Virus record (IMG/VR): IMGVR_UViG_3300028864_000041
Coordinates: 1 to 43,203 of that record
Direction: 5' to 3' (one strand)
Origin: a virus
Length of the DNA: 43,203 bases
This document shows positions 6,869 through 13,556 of the stretch, piece by piece (within the stretch, counting starts at the first letter, position 1; each line of letters begins with the position of its first letter). A program made the position numbers and the translations under genes. The notes beneath the pieces are model-generated. The model was not told the origin of the DNA, made no database searches, and saw only the letters and a list, made by a program, of their open reading frames with translations.

Positions 6869-7332
6869 ATGGAAGATAAAAAAAATAACACTGGCGACTG
6901 GAACACTGGCGACTGGAACACTGGTACAGTAACACTATTACGCCCAAAGTTACGATATTTAATAAAGAAAGCAATATTTGTTTTTATACAGATTTGTATT
7001 ACAAAATTTATAACGTTTTTGATAAATATTCAAAACCGTTATGCGAGTGGATTTCAGCAAATAACATGACCGATGAAGAAAAACAAAATAATAAAAAATG
7101 GAAAACTACACAAGGTTATTTAAAAGTTAATGAAGAAAAAAATAATGGGTTGGAAGTCGTGCCAGAAGATGAAGAATTTATCAGAGGATTACCTAATTTT
7201 GATGAACAAATTTTGCTTGAATGTACTGGTATTGATTTAACAAAAAAGAAAGTCAAAATTAGCATAGATGGAAAAGATATTTTAATTTCTAAAGAAGAAT
7301 TTGAAAACATCAAAAAACAATTTATGCAATAA
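6869..7332 (+). pseudogene. Frameshifted NTGDW-repeat protein
   Basis: ATG 6869 (GAGGTGGAGAAG upstream) reads MEDKKNN and then NTGDW repeats. One base is missing near 6924, because the continuation NTITPKVTIFNKES...KIYNVFDKYSKPLCEWIS...KWKTTQGYLK lies in the next frame and runs to 7332. Both parts together resemble a phage family with N-terminal (D/N)WNTG repeats. GGTAC where GGGTAC restores the frame is again a G3-to-G2 contraction. The 3' frame is intact for more than 330 nt, so the loss is recent or an error. An in-frame ATG at 6812 also exists but lacks a ribosome-binding site. Confidence 0.65.
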
Positions 7333-7337
7333 ATAAA

Positions 7338-7366
7338 GCCCTATTAGTATAGGGCAATTTTAATAA
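7338..7366 (+). terminator. Rho-independent terminator
   Basis: GCCCTAT (7338-7344) and ATAGGGC (7349-7355) form a 7-bp stem with a TAGT loop, followed by AATTTTAATAATCTTTT. It lies 6 nt after the stop of the NTGDW-repeat gene, so it ends the transcript that begins at the 6626 promoter or further upstream. Confidence 0.75.
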
Positions 7367-7380
7367 TCTTTTAATATAAC

Positions 7381-7400
7381 TAACGGTAAACTTTACGTTA
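7381..7400. promoter_or_regulatory. Inverted repeat, possible operator
   Basis: TAACgGTAAA c TTTACGTTA is a nearly perfect inverted repeat with 9-bp arms and one bulged base. It sits 20 bp upstream of the small ribbon-helix-helix gene at 7422 and just after a terminator. Autoregulation by that protein is a reasonable guess, without further evidence. Confidence 0.35.
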
Positions 7401-7421
7401 TAAAAAAAGGAGTTTACCGTG

Positions 7422-7541
7422 ATGGTTAAAATTACAAAAGAAATTCATGCAAAGCTAAAACTTATGAAAGAAAAGTTAAATATGCCTATGTCGCAATGTA
7501 TTAATATGCTTGTTACCCAGTGGTTAAAGGATAATAAATGA
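7422..7541 (+). CDS. Small ribbon-helix-helix-like protein (39 aa)
   Basis: The protein reads MVKITKEIHAKLKLMKEKL, then NMPMSQCINMLVTQWLK: a short strand and two helices as in minimal CopG/Arc-type DNA-binding proteins. AAAAAGGAG lies upstream; GTG 7419 directly before the ATG is an alternative start. The stop overlaps the start of the AP2/HNH gene (ATGA), which suggests coupled translation. Confidence 0.5.
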   Translation: MVKITKEIHAKLKLMKEKLNMPMSQCINMLVTQWLKDNK

Positions 7542-8047
7542 TATATAGAAAAAGTAAACATAATATGACTGGGACTAATATATATAGAGTTTGGGGAAAT
7601 ATAAAAACTAGATGTTTTAATAAAAACAATATTAATTATAAAAACTATGGTAGTCGTGGAATTACTATTTGTGACGAATGGCGTAATGATTTTATGTCTT
7701 TTTATAATTGGGCTATTACTAATGGTTATAACAATAACTTATCTATTGATAGAATAAACAATGACGGAAATTATGAGCCTAATAATTGTAGGTGGGCTAA
7801 TAAAAATACACAATTGCAAAATACAAGAAAAATAAGAATAAATAATACAAGTGGGTATAGAGGTGCTTCTTTTGATAAAAATAAAAAGAAATTTACATCA
7901 AGAATAATGGTAAACTCAAAAAGTATAAAATTAGGTTCTTTTAATACTTTAATTGAAGCAGGATACGCATATGATAAATATGTTATAGATAACAATCTAA
8001 AACATACAACAAATGGTTTATGTGTTAAGCATTTAATGAGTGTTTAG
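7538..8047 (+). CDS. AP2/HNH-like homing endonuclease (copy 1, without N-terminal zinc ribbon)
   Basis: Two domains are visible in the 169-aa product. First comes the HNH-like module YGSRGITICDEW...SIDRINNDGNYEPNNCRW; then a C-terminal AP2 DNA-binding domain with NTSGYRGASFD and GSFNTLIEAGYAYDKYVIDN. Proteins of this kind are mobile endonucleases of phages. It is clearly related to the genes at 9932 and 33841 but lacks the roughly 45-residue N-terminal cysteine region (CxxC...CxxC) that they carry. Its start overlaps the preceding RHH gene, so either it arrived truncated or its N-terminus was lost. Confidence 0.82.
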   Translation: MIYRKSKHNMTGTNIYRVWGNIKTRCFNKNNINYKNYGSRGITICDEWRNDFMSFYNWAITNGYNNNLSIDRINNDGNYEPNNCRWANKNTQLQNTRKIRINNTSGYRGASFDKNKKKFTSRIMVNSKSIKLGSFNTLIEAGYAYDKYVIDNNLKHTTNGLCVKHLMSV

Positions 8048-8071
8048 TAAATTTTATTAAAGGGGTTAAAG

Positions 8072-8326
8072 ATGAAAGCAAGTTTTAATGGGATGAGAAA
8101 AAATGCAACCGCAAATATGAATAAGTTGCATTCAGTTTTAAAAGAAGTATTAAGTGATATGGATAATGATTCCTTAGAAAATGAAATCATTGAAGCATTC
8201 AACAATTCAGCCCAAAGCGTTGATGTGATGAATTGTCTTTATGACCCAAATGTTAAAGATGATATGGACGATTTATCTGATTTTATTAGCGTTAATAGGC
8301 TTATTTTCTCAGATGAAAAAGAATAA
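8072..8326 (+). CDS. Hypothetical protein (84 aa)
   Basis: AAAGGGGTTAAAG precedes the ATG. The protein is largely helical and acidic in its second half (NVKDDMDDLSDF). N-terminal MRKNATANMNKL is a pattern I associate with a small phage early protein of unknown role. It is part of the short accessory gene string. Confidence 0.6.
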   Translation: MKASFNGMRKNATANMNKLHSVLKEVLSDMDNDSLENEIIEAFNNSAQSVDVMNCLYDPNVKDDMDDLSDFISVNRLIFSDEKE

Positions 8327-8329
8327 ATA

Positions 8330-8566
8330 ATGTATGACACACAAAGAGAATACGACACAGACAAAGCAATTACAGAAATGTTTGCAAAGCCACCAACTTT
8401 TTTAGAAAAATGTTTAACGTGCAAATTATATGCGGGGTGCGATAAAGACGTAGGCGATCAGCTATGCGGTGCGGATAAAGACAACATTGTAACGTGTTTG
8501 TCCGTTGATATTGAAATGCAAATCGCAGAACTTGGCGGTTGCGTAATGTTTGAGGAGATGAGATGA
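8330..8566 (+). CDS. Cysteine-rich hypothetical protein (78 aa)
   Basis: Six cysteines occur in CLTCKLYAGCDKDVGDQLCG, TCLSV and GGCVMF, which could bind a metal. No known fold is recognised. It starts 3 nt after the previous stop and overlaps the next start by 4 nt, so it belongs to a tightly packed operon. Confidence 0.6.
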   Translation: MYDTQREYDTDKAITEMFAKPPTFLEKCLTCKLYAGCDKDVGDQLCGADKDNIVTCLSVDIEMQIAELGGCVMFEEMR

Positions 8567-8805
8567 ATTTAAAAATAGGAAGACATAATTACGAAATTAC
8601 AGAAAAAGATTTGTTTTTAGATAATGGATGTTGCGTGCAATTATTATCACAATCAAAAGAAAATCCATCAATGTGGAGTAGTTCTTCACCAAAACCAACA
8701 TTGTCAAAAAAAACAATAAAGCAAATTTTACCATTTAAAAAAGTTATAAAAACTGACGGTCGTTTAATATATTTTAAATTACAAAATATGGAGCAAACAA
8801 AATGA
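8563..8805 (+). CDS. Hypothetical protein (80 aa)
   Basis: GAGGAGATGAG before the ATG is a strong ribosome-binding site lying inside the end of the previous gene. The basic protein has a beta-rich pattern (LKIGRHNYEITEKDLFLDNG) and no recognised domain. The stop overlaps the next small ORF. Confidence 0.6.
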   Translation: MNLKIGRHNYEITEKDLFLDNGCCVQLLSQSKENPSMWSSSSPKPTLSKKTIKQILPFKKVIKTDGRLIYFKLQNMEQTK

Positions 8806-8873
8806 CCTACTTAACAGCAAAATACTTACAACGGTTGCAAATTGTTATTTTAAAAAGAAGAGGTGCAAAATGA
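8802..8873 (+). CDS. Very small basic ORF (23 aa)
   Basis: It is linked by 4-nt overlaps to both neighbours and reads MTYLTAKYLQRLQIVILKRRGAK. It may be a real micro-protein or only a coupling leader, since the RBS of the next gene (AAGAGGTGC) lies in its last codons. Confidence 0.4.
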   Translation: MTYLTAKYLQRLQIVILKRRGAK

Positions 8874-9088
8874 AAACAACACTAGACGGCACACAACTAT
8901 GGGGCGTAGATGAAATAGCAAAAAGCGATCTTTATGCGTTAGATACTTTTACGGTAACAGTTGGCGCAGTACGTGATTTTTACAGTCGCTACATGAAGCT
9001 TAAAATTGAACTACAAAACGAAAAACTTAAAACTGCTTCTTTAGAAGATAAAGTTAAAAGCCAAAACCGTTTTGTAGTGTTTGCATAA
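8870..9088 (+). CDS. Hypothetical protein with C-terminal coiled coil (72 aa)
   Basis: AGAGGTGCAAA precedes the ATG. The last 35 residues (RYMKLKIELQNEKLKTASLEDKVKSQ) have heptad-like leucine spacing, which suggests oligomerisation. I do not recognise the family. Confidence 0.6.
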   Translation: MKTTLDGTQLWGVDEIAKSDLYALDTFTVTVGAVRDFYSRYMKLKIELQNEKLKTASLEDKVKSQNRFVVFA

Positions 9089-9099
9089 AAGACCGACCA

Positions 9100-9159
9100 A
9101 TGAGTAAAGCACTAAAAGACATTGAACTATACATGCACGAGCTAAAGGCTACCAAATGA
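9100..9159 (+). pseudogene. Probable deletion remnant of the 32110-type gene (19 aa)
   Basis: The short ORF MSKALKDIELYMHELKATK shares its leader (gaccgaccaATGAG) and both ends with the 102-aa gene at 32110, which begins MSKAKEI and ends EPKATK. The zinc-binding middle part is absent. An internal deletion of a second copy explains this best; a real micro-gene cannot be excluded. Confidence 0.4.
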
Positions 9160-9257
9160 GCTTAAAACAAAAGATAGACATAGTAAGTTTACTCCTTGGG
9201 GTATGCTTTTTAGGCGCATTTATGGCTATTGGTATTTCTTACCATTGGTGGAATTAG
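9156..9257 (+). CDS. Small single-span membrane protein (33 aa)
   Basis: After the polar start MSLKQKIDIV, one hydrophobic segment (SLLLGVCFLGAFMAIGI) would span the inner membrane. It overlaps the preceding short ORF by 4 nt. Its function is unknown; such micro-proteins are frequent in phage early operons. Confidence 0.45.
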   Translation: MSLKQKIDIVSLLLGVCFLGAFMAIGISYHWWN

Positions 9258-9258
9258 T

Positions 9259-9477
9259 ATGAGCGAAAGTGACACAAAACAATTAAACGTACTGTATGCC
9301 TACATAAAAAAGAAAAAGAAAAGATTAAGTCTGTCAATTGCGTGTAACGTGTGTAAAGAAAAGTTTAATAAATCTGAATTTTACACAAGTACGCACGTTT
9401 GCAAATCATGTTGGATTGAATACGTTAGCATGACAAGATTAGAAAAAAAGGATTTGCAAGATGAAAAAGTGGGTTAA
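9259..9477 (+). CDS. Small zinc-ribbon-like protein (72 aa)
   Basis: ATG 9259 follows the previous stop immediately, and 9229 upstream is only an in-frame TTG-type codon. CNVC and CKSC, separated by 19 residues, form a plausible zinc site, preceded by the basic stretch KKKKKRLS. A nucleic-acid-binding role is an inference. Confidence 0.55.
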   Translation: MSESDTKQLNVLYAYIKKKKKRLSLSIACNVCKEKFNKSEFYTSTHVCKSCWIEYVSMTRLEKKDLQDEKVG

Positions 9478-9847
9478 GCTTGGTGGTTTTTCTTATTATT
9501 CCAGAATGCTTGGCAAATCTGATAATTTTTTATTAATGCTTAACAAAAATAGAGGCTTAGGGCTAGACCCTAAACAATGCCTTGATTATTATGTCGCAAC
9601 TATTAACAAGCAAAACGATTTTAAAAGTAAATTGCAAGAAATTTGTTACTGGTTGGAAGATCATAAACTTGTTTTTGAGTTTGGTAAATTGACCGTAGAA
9701 CATAAAATATACAAAAATGAGAGATCAATTTATGTGTATTTAACTCGCTGGTTTGGGTATAAACAAAATTTAGTTGATAAAGGTACATTCCAAAGATGGG
9801 CTAATGTCATAGAGTTGTTTGATAAATTTAAAAAGGAGAGACAATGA
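9461..9847 (+). CDS. Hypothetical protein (128 aa)
   Basis: AAGGATTTGCAAG precedes the ATG, inside the end of the previous gene. The product is soluble and aromatic-rich (CYWLEDHKLVFEFGKL, YVYLTRWFGYKQN). No motif is recognised. Confidence 0.65.
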   Translation: MKKWVKLGGFSYYSRMLGKSDNFLLMLNKNRGLGLDPKQCLDYYVATINKQNDFKSKLQEICYWLEDHKLVFEFGKLTVEHKIYKNERSIYVYLTRWFGYKQNLVDKGTFQRWANVIELFDKFKKERQ

Positions 9848-9906
9848 CAAGAGAAGATTATGAAGCACGTTTTAAGACTAAAACAGATATAATACACCAT
9901 CTTTAA
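9844..9906 (+). CDS. Very short ORF before the AP2/HNH gene (20 aa)
   Basis: MTREDYEARFKTKTDIIHHL follows AAAGGAGAGACA, a strong ribosome-binding site. The frame stops shortly before the endonuclease gene begins. It may be the 5' stub of a gene disrupted when the endonuclease gene arrived; I found no matching 3' part after 10582. Confidence 0.3.
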   Translation: MTREDYEARFKTKTDIIHHL

Positions 9907-9931
9907 AAATATTTATGGGGCGGTGCAAAAT

Positions 9932-10582
9932 ATGACATTATTAAAAGATTTGGGTACAAAAAAAATAAATGATAGATTTATAAGGTTTGGGCTGTACAAA
10001 TGCCCTATATGTAAAAATGATTTTGAAACAAGAGTACAAAGCGTAAAAACTGGGGATACAACAAAATGCAAAAGTTGTTCAACCAAAATAAAATTAACTA
10101 CTCATGGGTTAACAAATAACAAAATTTATCAAGCATGGTATAACATAAAAAAAAGATGTTATGACGAAAAACATAAAAATTTTAATAGATATGGGGCTAT
10201 TGGAATAAATATGTGTGATGAATGGCTAACTAATCCTAAAAAATTTATAGAATGGTCTTTAAAAAATGGGTACAAAATTGGGCTTGAAATTGATAGAATT
10301 AATCCAATGGGGGGCTATAAACCTAATAACTGTCGTTGGGCTACTAGAACATTACAAGCAAGAAATACAAGAATGACAGATAGAAACACATCTGGGTTTA
10401 GAGGGGTTTCTTTTTCAAAAGCTTGTAATTTATGGACTGTTCAGATAGGGGTAAATAAAAAAAGAATTCATCTTGGTTATTTTAAAAATGCTATAGATGG
10501 AGCGTTAGCTTACGATAAATATGTTATTGATAACAATTTAGAACATAGTACTAACAAAAAGCTAGGAAATATTAATTTTTAA
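9932..10582 (+). CDS. AP2/HNH-like homing endonuclease (copy 2)
   Basis: The 216-aa product begins with a zinc ribbon (CPIC...CKSC). The HNH-like module (YGAIGINMCDEW...EIDRINPMGGYKPNNCRW) follows, and then the AP2 domain (NTSGFRGVSFSK...HLGYFKNAIDGALAYDKYVIDN). It is a close relative of the genes at 7538 and 33841. ATG 9932 is preferred over the GTG at 9923; GGGGCGGTG is the likely ribosome-binding site. The gene lies between a tiny ORF and the dUTPase gene. Confidence 0.85.
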   Translation: MTLLKDLGTKKINDRFIRFGLYKCPICKNDFETRVQSVKTGDTTKCKSCSTKIKLTTHGLTNNKIYQAWYNIKKRCYDEKHKNFNRYGAIGINMCDEWLTNPKKFIEWSLKNGYKIGLEIDRINPMGGYKPNNCRWATRTLQARNTRMTDRNTSGFRGVSFSKACNLWTVQIGVNKKRIHLGYFKNAIDGALAYDKYVIDNNLEHSTNKKLGNINF

Positions 10583-10592
10583 AAGGTAAATA

Positions 10593-11120
10593 ATGTTCAA
10601 AGTATTAGAAGGTGCAACTGCACCAACAAGAGCGACAAAATATTCGGCAATGGTTGACCTATACGCTAACGCTGATGTGGTCATAGGGGCGGGAGAAACA
10701 AAGATTATTCCTTTAGGGGTGAAGATTGATTTATCAGACATTGATGATATGTTAAATGGTGATAACTACCCACTAGGCGCGTGTGAAAAAGCATTTAAAA
10801 GCACACACTATTTATCGCTTTACCCACGAAGTAGCTTAAGAGCTAAAGGGCTTATCATTGGAGTTGGTGTTATCGACCTTGATTACCCTGATGAGTTGGG
10901 GTTAATTGTGCATAATCCGTTAAACGAATTTCATATTGACGTAATTTCAAATGATGTATATAGAAAAGGAGATGGTCTTCATATTAAAACAAATATGCCA
11001 TATGCAATCAACAAAGGTGACAAAATAGCTCAATGCACACTTGTAGAGCATAAAGGGTACTTAATGGGCATTGAAAGCGAAACAGAGCGTACTGGTGGCT
11101 TCGGGAGCAGTAATAAATGA
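10593..11120 (+). CDS. dut: dUTPase (deoxyuridine 5'-triphosphate nucleotidohydrolase)
   Basis: All five motifs of the trimeric dUTPase family are present in 175 aa: AMVDLYA (19-25), PRSSLRAKG (78-86), GVIDLDYPDELGLIV (92-106), KGDKIAQ (141-147) and RTGGFGSS (166-173). The enzyme hydrolyses dUTP to dUMP and keeps uracil out of phage DNA. An insertion of about 20 residues between motifs 1 and 2 is common in phage forms. AAAAGG lies upstream, and the 3' end overlaps the next ORF by 4 nt. Confidence 0.95.
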   Translation: MFKVLEGATAPTRATKYSAMVDLYANADVVIGAGETKIIPLGVKIDLSDIDDMLNGDNYPLGACEKAFKSTHYLSLYPRSSLRAKGLIIGVGVIDLDYPDELGLIVHNPLNEFHIDVISNDVYRKGDGLHIKTNMPYAINKGDKIAQCTLVEHKGYLMGIESETERTGGFGSSNK

Positions 11121-11257
11121 CCCCACGAGAAGAAGCAAAATTAAAACAGCTTGACGCAAAGATCAAAAATGTTGACGAAAATATTAAAAAGTTAGAGATT
11201 GTTAAAGCAAATTTGCAGTCTCAAAAAAATACAATAATTCAAGGAGTTTATAAATGA
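11117..11257 (+). CDS. Small coiled-coil protein (46 aa)
   Basis: Almost the entire sequence (KLKQLDAKIKNVDENIKKLE...) is heptad-patterned and would form a coiled coil. It is linked by 4-nt overlaps to the dUTPase gene and to the next gene. Its function is unknown. Confidence 0.5.
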   Translation: MTPREEAKLKQLDAKIKNVDENIKKLEIVKANLQSQKNTIIQGVYK

Positions 11258-11442
11258 CATTTAAAAAATATGTACCGTTTGGAATTAGAGAGATTAAAGC
11301 TGAAACTAAAAAAACAAACGCTTATGTGTCTTTTTATATTAACGATCAATGCTATAATGATTTAATAAAATTTTTTACTAGAAGCATAAATGTAAAATGC
11401 TCGATTGAAGTTGAGCAAGAAGAAAAAAAGGTAGAACTATGA
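11254..11442 (+). CDS. Hypothetical protein (62 aa)
   Basis: CAAGGAGTTTATAA precedes the ATG. The sequence has a beta-rich middle (TNAYVSFYINDQCYNDLIKFF) and an acidic end. No family is recognised; it overlaps the next ORF. Confidence 0.55.
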   Translation: MTFKKYVPFGIREIKAETKKTNAYVSFYINDQCYNDLIKFFTRSINVKCSIEVEQEEKKVEL

Positions 11443-11618
11443 AAATATGTAACGACTGCGAAGCTATTTTTAGCGATCACTATACGGAGTGTCCTAGTTG
11501 CAAAGGCAAAAACACGAAGCGATATTTACTATCTGTTAAACAAGCTGAAGAGATTGAAGAAGTTGAGCCTATTACGGCTTATGTAGAGTTTACAGAATTA
11601 ACAGATTTTGAAAGTTAA
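11439..11618 (+). CDS. Small zinc-ribbon protein (59 aa)
   Basis: MKICNDC followed 12 residues later by CPSC is a classical rubredoxin-like zinc knuckle pair, with an acidic C-terminal half. It overlaps the previous stop by 4 nt. It probably binds nucleic acid or protein; the precise role is unknown. Confidence 0.6.
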   Translation: MKICNDCEAIFSDHYTECPSCKGKNTKRYLLSVKQAEEIEEVEPITAYVEFTELTDFES

Positions 11619-11621
11619 CGC

Positions 11622-11846
11622 ATGAAGTACAGCACAAAATACCTTTACGGCATAGACCCTCGTACGTTAGTAAGCATGAATTACTACGAAGCGCTACAAA
11701 AGTGTAAACAAGGGGCAATCGCACATAAGCAACGGATTATTAATAATAAGCCACTACACGAGTTTACAAGCGAAGAGCAAGCGATGGTTACATACCTAGA
11801 AAAGACGATCAAAGGTCGTGAATTTTTAATTAATGAAATGGAGTGA
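11622..11846 (+). CDS. Hypothetical protein (74 aa)
   Basis: The protein is helical and basic (EALQKCKQGAIAHKQRI). It starts 3 nt behind the previous stop and contains the ribosome-binding site of the next gene (GGAG) at its end. I do not recognise it. Confidence 0.55.
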   Translation: MKYSTKYLYGIDPRTLVSMNYYEALQKCKQGAIAHKQRIINNKPLHEFTSEEQAMVTYLEKTIKGREFLINEME

Positions 11847-11848
11847 AA

Positions 11849-12304
11849 ATGGAAAAGTTTGAATACCCTATGTGGTTTAAAGAAAATGGCGGTACGGTGG
11901 TAGTTAAGTTTAATAGTTTGCACGGAGGAGAAATAATTATTAATGATGATCATTTTTATAATTATATTGGAAAAATTATAAATGAACAAGACGTTGTTAG
12001 ATTTGAAACACATACAAATAAAAACTTTTGGATAGATGTAACAGACCAATACAAACACTTTGATAAAAAAATGGAAGCAACTAGAAAAGATGGAAGATGG
12101 AGTGCCGTTCGATCTACTATGCCATCATGTGCACATGGAATCCCCCTTGATATGGATTGTACAGAATGTGGGAAAGAAGCGCAAAAAAACAAAAAGCCTT
12201 TTAGCGTTAAAGAAGGAAAGCATCCTAAAAACGATAACCCCAAAGCACTTAGAGAGCTTATTAAAGAAATTGTCAAGGAAGAGTTAAGGGATATGTTAAA
12301 ATAA
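11849..12304 (+). CDS. Hypothetical protein with zinc knuckle (151 aa), last gene of the rightward operon
   Basis: ATG 11849 has GGAG 5-8 nt upstream; the GTG at 11843 overlapping the previous stop is the alternative. The N-terminal half is beta-rich. CAHGIPLDMDCTECGKE supplies C, H, C, C for a metal site, and a charged helical end (ELIKEIVKEELRDML) follows. The function is unknown. Its stop lies directly in front of the leftward terminator of the late operon, so the two operons converge here. Confidence 0.65.
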   Translation: MEKFEYPMWFKENGGTVVVKFNSLHGGEIIINDDHFYNYIGKIINEQDVVRFETHTNKNFWIDVTDQYKHFDKKMEATRKDGRWSAVRSTMPSCAHGIPLDMDCTECGKEAQKNKKPFSVKEGKHPKNDNPKALRELIKEIVKEELRDMLK

Positions 12305-12329
12305 AAAAGCCCTCCTATTAAAGAGGGCT
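12303..12329 (-). terminator. Terminator of the leftward late operon
   Basis: Read leftward, AGCCCTC (12329-12323) and GAGGGCT (12314-12308) form a 7-bp stem with an 8-nt loop, followed by TTTTTTATTTTA. The U-run exists only in the leftward direction, so it terminates transcription of the lysis/tail genes. It overlaps the stop codon of the opposing gene. Confidence 0.8.
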
Positions 12330-12378
12330 AAAAGGGTAAAGATGTGAAAGATTGAGGTAGGATTGTATTATATCACAA

Positions 12379-12639
12379 TTATTGACAAATTTGTATATCA
12401 CCTTGCAATAACTCGCTAAACTCTTTCATTTTTAAGAAATTTCTGTAAAGTTGTTTTACTTGTTCTAATTCTTGTCCCTTTGGAAATTGTTGCTTTTCAA
12501 GCGCAGGAGCTTCACGAGGTAGAATAATGCACTTAACGGGAACATTAACGATCTGATCTATACATGGTTGTTTATCTGCACACCCGCTAATAAGAAACGC
12601 TATTAAGAAAACTATTAGCATTTTGGCAAGAGCTAACAT
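12379..12639 (-). CDS. Outer-membrane spanin lipoprotein (Rz1-like)
   Basis: The 86-aa product has a lipoprotein signal (MLALAKMLIVFLIAFLISGC) with the lipobox LISGC, and the mature part is short and proline-containing. AAGGAG lies 7 nt before the ATG. It overlaps the 3' end of the Rz-like gene by 53 nt in another frame, the classical overlapping Rz/Rz1 arrangement. It would sit in the outer membrane and bridge to the inner-membrane spanin in the last lysis step. Confidence 0.8.
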   Translation of the reverse strand: MLALAKMLIVFLIAFLISGCADKQPCIDQIVNVPVKCIILPREAPALEKQQFPKGQELEQVKQLYRNFLKMKEFSELLQGDIQICQ

Positions 12640-12991
12640 TCTGATCTCCTTTGAAGCTATTAATTTGTTCTATTATTAAACGATATTTTTCTTTAATTAT
12701 AATGCTAGATTTTTTTTGTTTTTCTAAGTTATTGGCGTAGTCTGTTTTTTGAGATTGTATCGTTGCATTCTGCACATTAATTTCCGCTTTTTTATCGGCT
12801 ACCGTTTGCCTTAATTCTTTTATATCGGTTAATTGTTTTGTAATCGTATCCCCTTGCGCAGATATAACGTGTTTTAAATCAGCAACGTACAATCCAAGGG
12901 CTAATGCTACTCCAGCGGCTGAAATACATACCCACCCCCATAAACTACTGCCAGTAAAGAAGCTTAGCGTAGTTTTAAATAATGTTCCCAT
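12587..12991 (-). CDS. Inner-membrane spanin (Rz-like)
   Basis: ATG 12991 is preferred because GGAGG lies 9 nt upstream and the stop of the endolysin gene ends at 12993; an earlier in-frame ATG at 13024 exists. One N-terminal transmembrane helix (WVCISAAGVALALGLYVA) is followed by a long periplasmic coiled coil (ITKQLTDIKELRQTVADKK...). Its 3' end contains the start of the Rz1-like gene. Confidence 0.78.
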   Translation of the reverse strand: MGTLFKTTLSFFTGSSLWGWVCISAAGVALALGLYVADLKHVISAQGDTITKQLTDIKELRQTVADKKAEINVQNATIQSQKTDYANNLEKQKKSSIIIKEKYRLIIEQINSFKGDQNVSSCQNANSFLNSVSY

Positions 12992-12992
12992 C

Positions 12993-13553
12993 TTAAACCG
13001 CCTCCGCTCTATTAATCCAACCATTTAAAAATATACTTTTTTTAGGGTTAGCCTGTACCAATGATTTGTAGTATTCAATCTCTTTATCATCAAACTCTTT
13101 ATCGAATAAACTATAATCAAAATCGTTTATTGCTTGAATTGTTTGGCTTCCTATAATGCCGTCTACTGTTACGCCCACTAAATCTTGCGCACACTTAATA
13201 GCTCTCTTCATGCCAGCGTTACACCCAAAGACAAATAGTTCGTCTGCTTTGTGTTGGGCTTCTATTTCGCTTAATCGGTATGGTTTCCAAAACATAGCAA
13301 AATAAAAATCGTATACTTTTTCTGTAAGATCATTTATTGCGTAAAGTTTTTTTGAAATGTCGCGTAATGGCTCTCCATCATTATTCGCCATGAATTGATT
13401 GATAATATCCCAACCATCCCACGATGGATTGGCAGTTTGATAAATGCCCATGTAAGTATAGCCGTTTTCCGTATCATTTTTTTCTAAAGCATTTGATGAA
13501 CTGCTAAATTCAAGACCCATTAAAATATTCATGCTATTTTCAAATATTGCCAT
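12993..13553 (-). CDS. Endolysin, GH108-like muramidase with PG-binding domain
   Basis: The 186-aa product matches GH108 phage lysozymes in layout: N-terminal catalytic domain with E15 in MGLEFSSSS and YTYMGIYQTANPSW, then ELFVFGCNAGMKRAIKCAQDLVGVTVDGIIGSQTI. The latter is the PG_binding_3 region with DGIIG. It would cleave peptidoglycan glycan strands. There is no signal peptide, so release depends on the holin. The usual EGG motif around the catalytic glutamate is altered (LEF), a common variation; it lowers certainty about the exact family. Confidence 0.75.
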   Translation of the reverse strand: MAIFENSMNILMGLEFSSSSNALEKNDTENGYTYMGIYQTANPSWDGWDIINQFMANNDGEPLRDISKKLYAINDLTEKVYDFYFAMFWKPYRLSEIEAQHKADELFVFGCNAGMKRAIKCAQDLVGVTVDGIIGSQTIQAINDFDYSLFDKEFDDKEIEYYKSLVQANPKKSIFLNGWINRAEAV

Positions 13554-13556
13554 ATG

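Noticed and set aside
6414-7332. Programmed frameshifting as an explanation for the two split genes
   Set aside because: No slippery heptamer or downstream stem at either junction; a one-base loss in a G run explains both better.
9890-9931. RBS hairpin before the second AP2/HNH gene (CCAT/ATGG, CACC/GGTG)
   Set aside because: Only 4-bp arms with a bulge; not comparable with the perfect stems at 22.8 and 33.8 kb.
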